A stretch of 33,428 nucleotides of DNA, from positions 1 to 33,428 of the forward strand of contig NZ_JAUSTI010000030.1 in NCBI RefSeq assembly GCF_030812775.1, read 5' to 3'. The notes below the pieces were generated by a model. That model did no database searches, was not told the DNA's origin, and was given only the letters and a program-made list of their open reading frames with translations. Position 1 is the first letter of the stretch. Every line of letters starts with the position of its first letter. Source of the stretch: Paenibacillus tundrae (GTDB taxonomy: Bacteria > Bacillota > Bacilli > Paenibacillales > Paenibacillaceae). Below are positions 1-6,746 of this stretch, in pieces. The translations under genes were made by a program, and so were the position numbers.

Positions 1-366
1 ATGTTGTTTGCTTGCCGCACCGTGTTTCTCGTGTTTTCTTGGCCGGAATTAGAATATACCATGTACAGATTTAGAACGCAAGCTTTTTTTTAAAAAGTTT
101 TAAATTCCGTATTATCCTTATAACAACAATGACTCATCTACTTTTTCTAATAACCATTTACACCATCTGCATCCGTCTTCCATCCGTTACACCCGTTCAT
201 ACGCACAACCAGAATAATAGCCAGAACGCTCTCCCTCTTCTTAATGAAAGGGTAACCGCACTGGCTATCTTCAGATCACTTTCTTCTATAGTAAGAACAT
301 CAATACATATAGATCATTCATATACACTAATGACTAAAGAGATTAACTCCATTCACAACATACCCA
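1..366. other. Intergenic stretch downstream of rocF
   Basis: No gene could be supported here. The frames that stay open on either strand have no ribosome binding site and no recognisable protein. At 217-268 there is an imperfect hairpin: 8-bp outer arms (ATAGCCAG / CTGGCTAT) and a CCCT/AGGG inner pairing, with no T-run, so it is not a typical intrinsic terminator. The first ~75 bases on the minus strand could encode the start of a short polar peptide running off the window edge, but no start signal supports it. Confidence 0.4.
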
Positions 367-1335
367 CTATAGAATTCGTTTGCCAAGCAGAGAAGCGATC
401 AACTCGACCCCAAGTCTTGCAGTATGTCTGTTCTGATCAAATAAAGGATTGACCTCTACCAACTCCATAGATGTGATTCGATTCGTCGACGCCAGCAGCT
501 CCAATGCAAAATGCGCTTCACGATAGTTCAACCCGCCCGGAACTGGCGTCCCTACCCCTGGCGCTTCACGGGGATCAAGGCAATCCATATCAAAGCTGAT
601 GTGGATCCCGTCTGTACCTTCACCTACTATAGACAGCGCCTGTTTAATAACCTGCTCTATACCTAATCGGTCGATATCATGCATTGTATAGCTTTTGATG
701 CCAAGCGTTCTAATCTGAAGCTTCTCATAGTCATCCAAGTCACGTAAACCAATGTAAACCACCTTCGAAGGATCAATGAATGAACCAGCACCAGGAATCT
801 GAGAAAAGTTAAACGATGAATGCCCCATCGCTACTGCTAAACCCATGCCATGCACATTACCGGATAAGCTGTGCTCTTCAGTGTTAAGATCAGCATGTGC
901 GTCGAACCAGATTACTCCCAACTTAGAGTAGTTCGCACTTAAGCCAGCCAAAGTACCAATAGCGATACTATGATCACCACCAAGCACTAGAGGGAATGCA
1001 CCTCCAGTAACCGCATTCGAAACTTCACGACACACGCTTTCGCTCACCTGGCGTACTTCTGATAGATATTTTCCTCGGGATTGTTCAGTAGAGGAGGTAG
1101 GCATATTCGCGCAATCAACCTTTACCTCTCGTTGGACAGTTAGACCTAGTCGTGCAATTTCTCTTCTCAGTCCTGCAGTAATCAGTTCATCCGGGCCTAG
1201 CTCTGCCCCACCTCGCGCTCCAGCTAATCCAAAAGGAACTTTAATAATGGCAACCTGGCGACCTTCCTCAGATTCCAGAGGTAACTCACTATAAGCATAC
1301 GGTTTACTTACAGATGCGTGCTCGTCTTTTCCCAT
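367..1335 (-). CDS. rocF: Arginase
   Basis: Hydrolyses L-arginine to ornithine and urea in the cytoplasm, the first step of the arginase route of arginine use. The 322-aa product has the usual arginase length and all manganese-ligand motifs of the ureohydrolase family: GGDHS near residues 119-123, DAHAD near 145-149, an HG motif near 162, and DMDCLDP near 249-255. I chose the ATG at 1335 because a GAGGGAG ribosome binding site lies nine bases upstream of it, whereas the in-frame ATG at 1344 abuts that site. It lies 56 bp downstream of rocD on the same strand, so both are probably one transcript, and rocD would consume the ornithine made here. Agmatinase is the main alternative for this superfamily, but the sequence and the rocD neighbour favour arginase. 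Confidence 0.95.
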   Translation of the reverse strand: MGKDEHASVSKPYAYSELPLESEEGRQVAIIKVPFGLAGARGGAELGPDELITAGLRREIARLGLTVQREVKVDCANMPTSSTEQSRGKYLSEVRQVSESVCREVSNAVTGGAFPLVLGGDHSIAIGTLAGLSANYSKLGVIWFDAHADLNTEEHSLSGNVHGMGLAVAMGHSSFNFSQIPGAGSFIDPSKVVYIGLRDLDDYEKLQIRTLGIKSYTMHDIDRLGIEQVIKQALSIVGEGTDGIHISFDMDCLDPREAPGVGTPVPGGLNYREAHFALELLASTNRITSMELVEVNPLFDQNRHTARLGVELIASLLGKRIL

Positions 1336-1391
1336 GCAAGTCATCTCCCTCAGTAATTTATATGAAGTAAGTCATCCAATACGGTATAGAA

Positions 1392-2585
1392 CTATTCGCT
1401 TAGCACCTTACGAATCTTCTCTAACGCCCAATCCATTTCATCCTTCGTAATCGTTAACGGTGGCGCAAAGCGTATAGTGGTCTCATGCGTCTCTTTGCAC
1501 AGCAGACCTTCCGCCATTAATCGCTCACAGAAAGAACGTGCCGGTACATGTAATTCAACACCAATAAACAATCCCCGACCTCGAATCTCTTTAATGACCG
1601 AACTACGTATGCTCTGAAGCTCCTTCATAAAATAATGACCTGAACGCTCTGATTGCTCAGCAAGCTTCTCATCCTCTAATACCTCCAAGGCCGCAATCGC
1701 AACCGCGCATGCTAGTGGATTACCTCCAAATGTAGAACCGTGTGATCCCGGCTCGAATAGACCCAATATGCTTGCATCAGCTGCAACAGCAGAAATAGGC
1801 ATCACTCCGCCACCTAAGGCTTTACCCATAATCCATAGATCAGGTTCTGCTCCCTCCCAGTCAGAGGCAAAACGACGCCCTGTTCGTCCGAATCCAGTCT
1901 GGATCTCATCGGCTATAGTTAGCACATGTTTCTGCTTGCACCAAGAGAATGCGTCTGCAAGATAACCTTTTGGCGGGATAACAATTCCCGCCTCCCCTTG
2001 AATGGGCTCTACTAGAAATGCTGCCGTATTCGGCGTAATGGCCTGTTTCAATGCCTCAAGATCTCCATACGGAATAATGCGAAATCCCGGTGTGAAAGGA
2101 CCAAAATCTTTTTTATATTCTGCGGAAGATGAGAATGAAGTCACGGTTAACGTTCTGCCATGGAAGTTACCAGCACACACAATGATCTCTGCCTGGTTTT
2201 CCGGCACTCCTTTGCTGCGATAAGCCCACCTGCGAGCCGCCTTAACGGCAGTCTCTACAGCTTCGGCACCGGTATTCATCGCCAAAATCTTCGATTTACC
2301 TGTGAACTGTGCGAGTTTTTGATAAAAAAGAGAGGCAGCCGTGCTATGAAACGCACGTGATGTTAATGTGACTTGATCCGCTTGATCTTTCAGTGCCTGT
2401 ATAATGGTAGGATGCCTGTGCCCATGATTCATAGCTGAGTATGCACTCAACATATCCATGTATCGCCGACCTTCCGGATCCTCAACCCAGACCCCCTCCG
2501 CACGTTCAATCACAATTGGAAGAGGGTGATAATTGGGAGCCGCATAACGCTCTGACCATTCCATTAACTGTTTAGAATCCGGCAT
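1392..2585 (-). CDS. rocD: Ornithine aminotransferase
   Basis: PLP-dependent transfer of the ornithine delta-amino group to 2-oxoglutarate, giving glutamate-5-semialdehyde and glutamate in arginine and ornithine catabolism. The 397-aa product is a full-length class-III aminotransferase: NTGAEA near residues 104-109 for cofactor phosphate binding, DEIQTGFGRTG starting near 226, and the Schiff-base lysine in MGKALGGG near 255. The ATG at 2585 has AAAGGAG eleven bases upstream; the longer reading from a GTG at 2597 overlaps that ribosome binding site, so I rejected it. The gene is divergent from a GntR regulator, and a TTGTATACAA palindrome sits directly over its probable -10 (TATAAT at 2612-2607, minus strand). 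Repression by the neighbouring regulator is therefore likely (inference). Confidence 0.94.
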   Translation of the reverse strand: MPDSKQLMEWSERYAAPNYHPLPIVIERAEGVWVEDPEGRRYMDMLSAYSAMNHGHRHPTIIQALKDQADQVTLTSRAFHSTAASLFYQKLAQFTGKSKILAMNTGAEAVETAVKAARRWAYRSKGVPENQAEIIVCAGNFHGRTLTVTSFSSSAEYKKDFGPFTPGFRIIPYGDLEALKQAITPNTAAFLVEPIQGEAGIVIPPKGYLADAFSWCKQKHVLTIADEIQTGFGRTGRRFASDWEGAEPDLWIMGKALGGGVMPISAVAADASILGLFEPGSHGSTFGGNPLACAVAIAALEVLEDEKLAEQSERSGHYFMKELQSIRSSVIKEIRGRGLFIGVELHVPARSFCERLMAEGLLCKETHETTIRFAPPLTITKDEMDWALEKIRKVLSE

Positions 2586-2612
2586 AGATCTCAGCACTCC
2601 TTTAACATTATA

Positions 2613-2632
2613 TTGTATACAAAATACAACAT
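2613..2632. promoter_or_regulatory. Candidate GntR operator, copy 1 (rocD-proximal)
   Basis: The palindrome TTGTATACAA is followed by A and ATACAACAT. The same arrangement recurs at 2751-2770 with one mismatch. A palindrome with a TTGTATACAA core is typical of FadR/FCD-type GntR regulators, and such a gene lies next door. The site touches the probable rocD -10 hexamer, a position that would block RNA polymerase. Binding by the adjacent protein is inferred. Confidence 0.7.
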
Positions 2633-2750
2633 TAGTGTATGCTTCGTCCTAACTACTCAAGACTTGTTATCACTTATTCCACCATAGTCTTTACTCGACA
2701 GATCCTACTTTAATATATGATTTTCCTGAAGAAAAATTTACAACGTAATT

Positions 2751-2770
2751 TTGTATACAATATACAACAT
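2751..2770. promoter_or_regulatory. Candidate GntR operator, copy 2
   Basis: Second copy of the 20-bp box: TTGTATACAA, then T, then ATACAACAT. Its start is 138 bp from the start of copy 1, and the two match at 19 of 20 positions in an otherwise unrelated AT-rich background. The distance would suit looping or cooperative binding, but this is inference. Confidence 0.68.
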
Positions 2771-2896
2771 ACAATATATGGTCTTTATTGTAAGTAATAG
2801 TATCAAACAATACGCATGAATTCAAGACATGAAACGGATTTATACATCCCTTCTCTTTATTTTAATATGTAGACAACTCAGTATCATCATTATGCA

Positions 2897-2910
2897 AGTT
2901 AGCGCTTACG
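2897..2910 (-). promoter_or_regulatory. Candidate catabolite-responsive element (cre)
   Basis: Read on the minus strand the site is CGTAAGCGCTAACT. It matches the Bacillota CcpA-binding consensus TGWAARCGYTWNCW at all but the first position. It ends six bases upstream of the probable -35 of the GntR gene and about 300 bp upstream of rocD. A role in carbon control of either gene is possible but unproven. Confidence 0.4.
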
Positions 2911-2915
2911 TTTGC

Positions 2916-2944
2916 TTGCCCAACTCCCACCTCGGTGTTAAGAT
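2916..2944 (+). promoter_or_regulatory. Probable sigma-A promoter of the GntR regulator gene
   Basis: -35 TTGCCC at 2916-2921, a 17-base spacer, and -10 TAAGAT at 2939-2944. This gives a leader of roughly 85 bases before the ATG at 3035. No TTGTATACAA box overlaps it, so autoregulation through that box is not obvious. Confidence 0.45.
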
Positions 2945-3034
2945 GATAAAAACTTGAAACACTTGAGCGGTGCACGATTCCGGGGTCACCCCCACACACA
3001 TCTAATCATCACTATATAGAAGGGAGGATTCGGT

Positions 3035-3679
3035 ATGGAAGTACCTAAATACCGGTCCTTGAAAGATCACGTTTACGATTATATAGCACAGAAAATTCAA
3101 GACGGCACACTGCTCCCTAATCAAAAAATCAACGAGGCAGAAATCTGCAAAAAACTCGACATCAGTCGTACGCCTACACGAGAGGCTCTGTTTCAACTTG
3201 CTTCAGACAACCTGCTGCAATATATCCCTCGCAGAGGTTTTATCGTCACTCCTTTTGATGCAGGCAAAAAGTTAGAGTTCTCTCAAGCCATTGGGGTTCT
3301 CGAAGCACTTGCTGCAACGCTGGCTGTAGATCTTCTGAAAGCTTCGGACTTGCTGGAGATGGAAACTCTTATTGCTCGAATGGACGAAGCAATTGACCAG
3401 TTGGATCTGGCAGCCTACAACAAGGATCAATACCAATTCCACAACCTATACATTCAGCGATGCGGTAATGCTACTGTAATTGAAATATTAAACACACTGA
3501 AAAATAGCTTCATTCGTCAATCCTATGCGAGCGATAATAAATCGAAGCTGTCTAGTGTCCTCCACGAAGTTAACGAGGAACACCGGCAAATACTCAGCGC
3601 TTTCCGAGCCAAGGATAAGCTTCATTTGGAGTCTTTACTTAAGCATCACTGGCGAATTATTGATAACGACATGTTATAA
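3035..3679 (+). CDS. GntR-family transcriptional regulator (FCD/FadR subfamily)
   Basis: DNA-binding regulator, probably of the divergent rocD-rocF genes. Residues ~5-70 form the winged helix-turn-helix, including LDISRTPTREALFQLASDNL and the wing around IPRRGF; residues ~75-210 fit the helical FCD ligand-binding domain. The 214-aa length is usual for this subfamily. The start has GGGAGG seven bases upstream of the ATG. Regulators of this type often bind small organic acids or amino acids and recognise short palindromes like the TTGTATACAA boxes found upstream. Arginine, ornithine or a downstream metabolite is a reasonable but unproven effector. It may replace the RocR/AhrC control known from Bacillus subtilis. 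Confidence 0.88.
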   Translation: MEVPKYRSLKDHVYDYIAQKIQDGTLLPNQKINEAEICKKLDISRTPTREALFQLASDNLLQYIPRRGFIVTPFDAGKKLEFSQAIGVLEALAATLAVDLLKASDLLEMETLIARMDEAIDQLDLAAYNKDQYQFHNLYIQRCGNATVIEILNTLKNSFIRQSYASDNKSKLSSVLHEVNEEHRQILSAFRAKDKLHLESLLKHHWRIIDNDML

Positions 3680-3727
3680 CCTGCGATCTTAGAGATGCAA
3701 TAATAAAGTAATATCGGTATTACAACT

Positions 3728-3764
3728 AGAGGGTAGCCCGTAACATACGGACTACCCTCTTAAT
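3728..3764. terminator. Hairpin between convergent gntR and methyltransferase genes
   Basis: Arms AGAGGGTAG and CTACCCTCT enclose a second perfect stem, CCGTA / TACGG. The T-run is weak on both strands, but the position between two convergent genes suggests a shared terminator. Confidence 0.6.
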
Positions 3765-3820
3765 ACAGCAGACACACCTCACAAGCTAGCTCAAGTAAAT
3801 ACTTAACCATGACTATAATT

Positions 3821-4546
3821 TTACTCATTCCCTAATGGTACCTTCGCCTTAATCACAGCATATCCCAATTGTTTACCATACTTAGCGAGTAAACGATCAT
3901 TCATTCCACTCATTCGCTGCACTTGCTCATCCTCAAGCAAGGTCATATCCATCTCTCGATAAGGATCATGATCCACACCCCATCTTCCCATCGAACGTGA
4001 ATGTTCGTATACTGTGATCGCTGTAAACCCACTTTGTCTCAGACGCCTTTTCCATCTGTTTATACTTGCCAGTGTCCTGATTCCATAGAACTGTTTCAAC
4101 TTGCGACTCATGATCTCCGTCTTCCGCCCGGATAATATCATCTCTCGATCAATTAACAGACCACCGGGCTTCAATACACGCTTATATTCAGACAGCGCAG
4201 CACGCCAGCGGGTAAATATCGTGACAGATTCCACAAACACCACATCGAACCGATCATCTGGAAAAGGTAAAGCCGTTGCATCCGCCTGAATGAAACGAAT
4301 ATCCAACCGCTCACGCCTAGCGCGTCGCACAGCTTTCTCCAACATGCCGCGGTGGAGATCTACTGCAGTCACACGATAACCATGATGCGCTAAGTGGCAT
4401 GCCGTTCTTCCCGTACCGCAACCTACTTCAAGTATCTGACTGCGTGATGGCAGAGATATGGACTCCAGCAATTGCACCGTTGCTTCGAAACCGCCTGGAT
4501 GTGCACTCCCTTCTCCCAATCCTGCCAGTAAATCATGATAGTCCAT
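3821..4546 (-). CDS. Class I SAM-dependent methyltransferase
   Basis: Transfers a methyl group from S-adenosylmethionine to an unknown substrate. The 241-aa protein shows the SAM-binding motif ILEVGCGTGRTACHLAHHGY near residues 38-57, the acidic loop VTAVDL near 59-64, a DATALPF motif near 88-94, and the LKPGG motif after the FDVVFVES strand. These are the Methyltransf_11/25 signatures. The ATG follows AAGGAG with an eight-base gap. The gene stands alone: its stop faces the gntR gene and its start faces a divergent small-protein gene. Small-molecule methyltransferases of this type are common and the substrate cannot be deduced. Confidence 0.85.
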   Translation of the reverse strand: MDYHDLLAGLGEGSAHPGGFEATVQLLESISLPSRSQILEVGCGTGRTACHLAHHGYRVTAVDLHRGMLEKAVRRARRERLDIRFIQADATALPFPDDRFDVVFVESVTIFTRWRAALSEYKRVLKPGGLLIDREMILSGRKTEIMSRKLKQFYGIRTLASINRWKRRLRQSGFTAITVYEHSRSMGRWGVDHDPYREMDMTLLEDEQVQRMSGMNDRLLAKYGKQLGYAVIKAKVPLGNE

Positions 4547-4710
4547 GACTCCAGCTCCTTCCTACACATCTTTAGTGTATGGAACAAAACTAAAAACGGC
4601 ACCTCCCTATGCTTTTTCCGGGTACTCGTCCATACCAAATCTCCTACCTTTTACTATGATATAGAAACCGTTGATTTCAGGCGGCAACCGCAACTACGAG
4701 GGGGATATGC

Positions 4711-5055
4711 ATGTATAGAATTCATCCGGTATGTGAAGATACGGTGTCTCCGCACGTTGGACGCCCGGTTTGTCTTATTATGAAAGACGGCAAGCATATG
4801 TATGGCACACTTGGAAGATGTCGTGACGGCAAAATATATTTGGATGGTTGTTACGAGGGTCCACGTCTCTCTTCTGTTCAGAACAGGCAGCATAAAAAAG
4901 GCAAAAAGAACACAGCCAAAACGGTTCAATCCTCAGCTTATGGACCGTATGGTTATGGTCGCGGATATGGACGTGGATACGGCCGCGGGTTCGGTACAGG
5001 ATTTGACATCGCACTCGTCTCAACACTCCTGTTACTGCCTTTTCTCTTCATCTAA
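4711..5055 (+). CDS. Small Sm-like protein with Gly-Tyr-Arg repeats and C-terminal membrane segment
   Basis: I do not recognise a named family. The 114-aa product has three parts. Residues ~15-50 (GRPVCLIMKDGKHMYGTLGR then DGKIYLDG) have the alternating beta pattern of an Sm/LSm-like barrel. Residues ~52-75 are very basic (RQHKKGKKNTAK). Residues ~77-95 repeat Gly-Tyr-Gly-Arg. The end is a 15-residue hydrophobic stretch (IALVSTLLLLPFLFI) that could be a tail anchor. The ribosome binding site GAGGGGGA lies five bases before the ATG, and a good terminator follows, so this is a real single-gene transcript. Glycine-tyrosine-rich small proteins of sporeformers are often spore-coat or surface components; RNA binding is the other possibility. 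Both are inference. Confidence 0.7.
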   Translation: MYRIHPVCEDTVSPHVGRPVCLIMKDGKHMYGTLGRCRDGKIYLDGCYEGPRLSSVQNRQHKKGKKNTAKTVQSSAYGPYGYGRGYGRGYGRGFGTGFDIALVSTLLLLPFLFI

Positions 5056-5104
5056 TCTTCAGCACTTCAATCATTCACTCATATTGGGTATCTGTTCATA
5101 AAGC

Positions 5105-5143
5105 AAATGAGCTTCCCGCATAACGCGGAAAGCTCATTTTTCT
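5105..5143 (+). terminator. Intrinsic terminator after the Sm-like protein gene
   Basis: A 15-bp stem with one mismatch (AAATGAGCTTCCCGC / GCGGAAAGCTCATTT), a five-base loop, then TTTTCTTT. It lies 50 bases after the stop codon of the plus-strand gene. Confidence 0.85.
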
Positions 5144-5265
5144 TTCATCACTTACATATACCCCATCTATAGATCAGCCACGATGGACGCTCAATGCACT
5201 CCATCGAATAGATCACAATCTGTACTATGCTAATATAGATATGTAATACACTATTTATAACAGCA

Positions 5266-5295
5266 ACAAAAAAGGCATTCGCCAAAACGAATGCC
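5266..5295 (-). terminator. Second minus-strand intrinsic terminator
   Basis: Perfect 8-bp stem GGCATTCG / CGAATGCC with a six-base loop, followed on the minus strand by TTTTTTG. It lies about 50 bases beyond the first terminator of the ydjO-like gene, with no gene in between. Confidence 0.7.
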
Positions 5296-5347
5296 AGGAA
5301 CTTCATATTTAGTACCCATGCCTTTAACCACGGGTGTATTTTTACTT

Positions 5348-5373
5348 TAAAAAAAAACACCTCGTAAGAGGCG
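5348..5373 (-). terminator. Terminator of the ydjO-like gene
   Basis: Short stem CGCCTC / GAGGTG (one G-T pair) with loop TTAC, followed on the minus strand by nine T. It starts 11 bases after the stop codon. Confidence 0.7.
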
Positions 5374-5384
5374 GGTAAGCTATA

Positions 5385-5612
5385 TTAAATCCGATTTCCT
5401 TTAGACATCGTTTTCAGGTTACTATTCGAATTCTCAAGCAATGGCAGCATCCTAGTCGTGCTAACCATCTCAGAAGCACATATCGGACAAGTAGGCACGC
5501 TATCAAACGCAAAATTGTCCCGCATCCATCCTTTGCACGTATCGCTCGTACATTCCCAGATTGCCGCATCCGCTTGTGGAATCTCTTCCAACGGTTTTTT
5601 GCGATTATACAT
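5385..5612 (-). CDS. YdjO-like cold-inducible zinc-ribbon protein
   Basis: The 75-aa protein carries two cysteine pairs, CTSDTC and CPIC, about 20 residues apart: the layout of a small zinc ribbon and of the YdjO family, described as cold-inducible in Bacillus. The ATG at 5612 has AAAGGGGG eight bases upstream; a longer reading from 5714 has no such site and adds an unconserved-looking tail. It lies 185 bp downstream of the cspA-type gene on the same strand, and that context supports a cold-stress role. A terminator separates the two, so coexpression would need read-through or its own promoter. The molecular function is unknown. Confidence 0.8.
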   Translation of the reverse strand: MYNRKKPLEEIPQADAAIWECTSDTCKGWMRDNFAFDSVPTCPICASEMVSTTRMLPLLENSNSNLKTMSKGNRI

Positions 5613-5741
5613 GACTTCTACCCCCTTTGTTATGGAAAAACATCTAACCGACGTTATTTCACAGAAGCCTATCTTAGCGGAAGTTTGTACTCCACCAGAC
5701 TCCTGCCTCGACAACTATTGGGCCAACTTTCATTATATACT

Positions 5742-5788
5742 CAAAAAAAAGAAGCTGCCTTTACCATTATAACATGTTAAAGGCAGCT
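5742..5788 (-). terminator. Terminator of the cold-shock gene
   Basis: 11-bp perfect stem AGCTGCCTTTA / TAAAGGCAGCT, followed on the minus strand by TCTTTTTTTT. It begins ten bases after the csp stop codon. Confidence 0.9.
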
Positions 5789-5797
5789 ATGCTTTAA

Positions 5798-5998
5798 TTA
5801 CAGTTTTACAACTTCTTCTGCTTGAGGACCACGGTTTCCTTGTACAATTTTAAATTGCACGCGTTGACCTTCGTCCAGCGTTTTGAAGCCTTCGCCTGTA
5901 ATAGCGCTGAAGTGTACGAATACATCTTCTCCGCCTTCAACTTCGATGAAACCGAAGCCTTTATCAGCGTTGAACCATTTTACTGTTCCGTTTTGCAT
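5798..5998 (-). CDS. Cold-shock protein, CspA/CspB family
   Basis: 66-aa single-domain OB-fold protein that binds single-stranded RNA and DNA and acts as an RNA chaperone in the cytoplasm. Both nucleic-acid motifs are intact: RNP1 KGFGFIEV near residues 13-20 and RNP2 VFVHFSAI near 26-33. The length is exactly that of bacterial Csp proteins. The ribosome binding site GGAGGTG lies eight bases before the ATG. The upstream noncoding region is long (383 bp to the next gene), as expected for genes with a structured cold-responsive leader, though I cannot define the leader's start. Sporeformers usually carry several csp paralogues, so I give no specific letter. Confidence 0.95.
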   Translation of the reverse strand: MQNGTVKWFNADKGFGFIEVEGGEDVFVHFSAITGEGFKTLDEGQRVQFKIVQGNRGPQAEEVVKL

Positions 5999-6381
5999 GT
6001 GAATTACACCTCCAAATAAAGATTAACATGTTCCTTTGTTCTTTGCAGCAAGCAAATAAAAATTCACACATTGAAAAAGGTACCAGTCATAACCTATAAG
6101 TGATCGCCCTTTACAATATGTGAATTAGGTTTTCCACTTCTCTACAACATGTTCTTATTATAACTCTGATTCTGCCAAAAAGCAAATCTTTGTATTTTCT
6201 TTTCAAACAGCTTTGGATATACATGTTATTCCGCGCAGTACAACAGGGTTTTTCAGCCCCACTGCTCTGCACGGTCTTACCAAAGGATATGCAAAAGACA
6301 TCCAAATTATACCCTTTTTATAAAAAAACGAGTAGCTGCGGTTTCAATATTTCTGTATGGCTCTGTCCTGCACGATAAATG
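5999..6381. other. Long intergenic region upstream of csp
   Basis: No gene is supported. On the minus strand a TATAAT lies near 6313-6308, and a T-rich tract at 6316-6331 sits just past the end of the DUF6953-like gene. The proximal 150-200 bases probably form the csp 5' untranslated leader. I saw no clean terminator for the DUF6953-like gene and no convincing -35/-10 pair for csp. Confidence 0.4.
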
Positions 6382-6618
6382 TTATGTCCATGCCCACGTA
6401 AAGCTATCTCGATCCCAAGCAATCCGTCCACCGTGTAGCTTACGGAACGCCTTTTTCACTTCTTTTTGTAAGGATGCATTCCCGCTCTCATTCACAAACA
6501 CAAATTCTTCTCCGAAATTGGACTTCACATATGCTATAGCAGCTTCTTGACGAAGCGTGCCCGTGAACTTTATCTCTTGTACCATCCATTCTGCTACATC
6601 CTGTGCAGTTTTCTCCAT
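6382..6618 (-). CDS. Small conserved protein, DUF6953-like
   Basis: The 78-aa soluble protein starts MEKTAQDVAEWMV and ends in a basic, aromatic segment (LHGGRIAWDRDSFTWAW). The pattern resembles short Bacillota proteins grouped as DUF6953, whose function is unknown. The ATG at 6618 has TAGGTGT five bases upstream; the longer reading from 6666 adds a cysteine-rich start without a ribosome binding site. It lies 128 bp downstream of the CPBP protease gene on the same strand. I do not propose a function. Confidence 0.65.
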   Translation of the reverse strand: MEKTAQDVAEWMVQEIKFTGTLRQEAAIAYVKSNFGEEFVFVNESGNASLQKEVKKAFRKLHGGRIAWDRDSFTWAWT

Positions 6619-6746
6619 AATACACCTACAATCGCACATTGTACGGCTTAACTTGCGTTTCAACACGCAGCCTGTTTACCGTCTGGTTAAGTATAACACG
6701 TTCCATAGGATTGACGACAAACAGAGCTACCATATCAGAAATTCCT

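Larger units (their letters stand above)
2586..3034. other. rocD / gntR divergent regulatory region
   Basis: This 449-bp noncoding region separates two divergent genes. It holds two copies of a 20-bp box, a cre-like element and a plausible sigma-A promoter for the GntR gene, each listed separately. The leader of the GntR gene also contains GGGGTCACCCC at 2982-2992. No sigma-54 type -24/-12 element was seen upstream of rocD, although rocDEF of Bacillus subtilis depends on sigma-L and RocR. Confidence 0.6.
5056..5384. other. Intergenic region with three terminator-like hairpins
   Basis: No protein gene is supported. The region contains a plus-strand terminator (5105-5143) and two minus-strand terminators (5266-5295 and 5348-5373). 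Between them at 5181-5206 is an inverted repeat, CGATGGA / TCCATCG, with a 12-base loop. The 70-codon minus-strand frame across this stretch reads straight through two hairpins and lacks a good ribosome binding site, so I do not call it. Confidence 0.5.

Noticed and set aside
1..93. Short open frames at the window edge on both strands
   Set aside because: They are very short, lack ribosome binding sites and match nothing I recognise; the sequence needed to decide lies outside the window.
129..452. Plus-strand 107-codon open frame downstream of and overlapping rocF
   Set aside because: No ribosome binding site, low-complexity composition, and its 3' third is antisense to the conserved end of arginase.
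5148..5360. 70-codon minus-strand frame with a hydrophobic stretch
   Set aside because: It is read through a transcription terminator hairpin, has no good ribosome binding site, and the apparent membrane segment comes from the hairpin arms and T-run.
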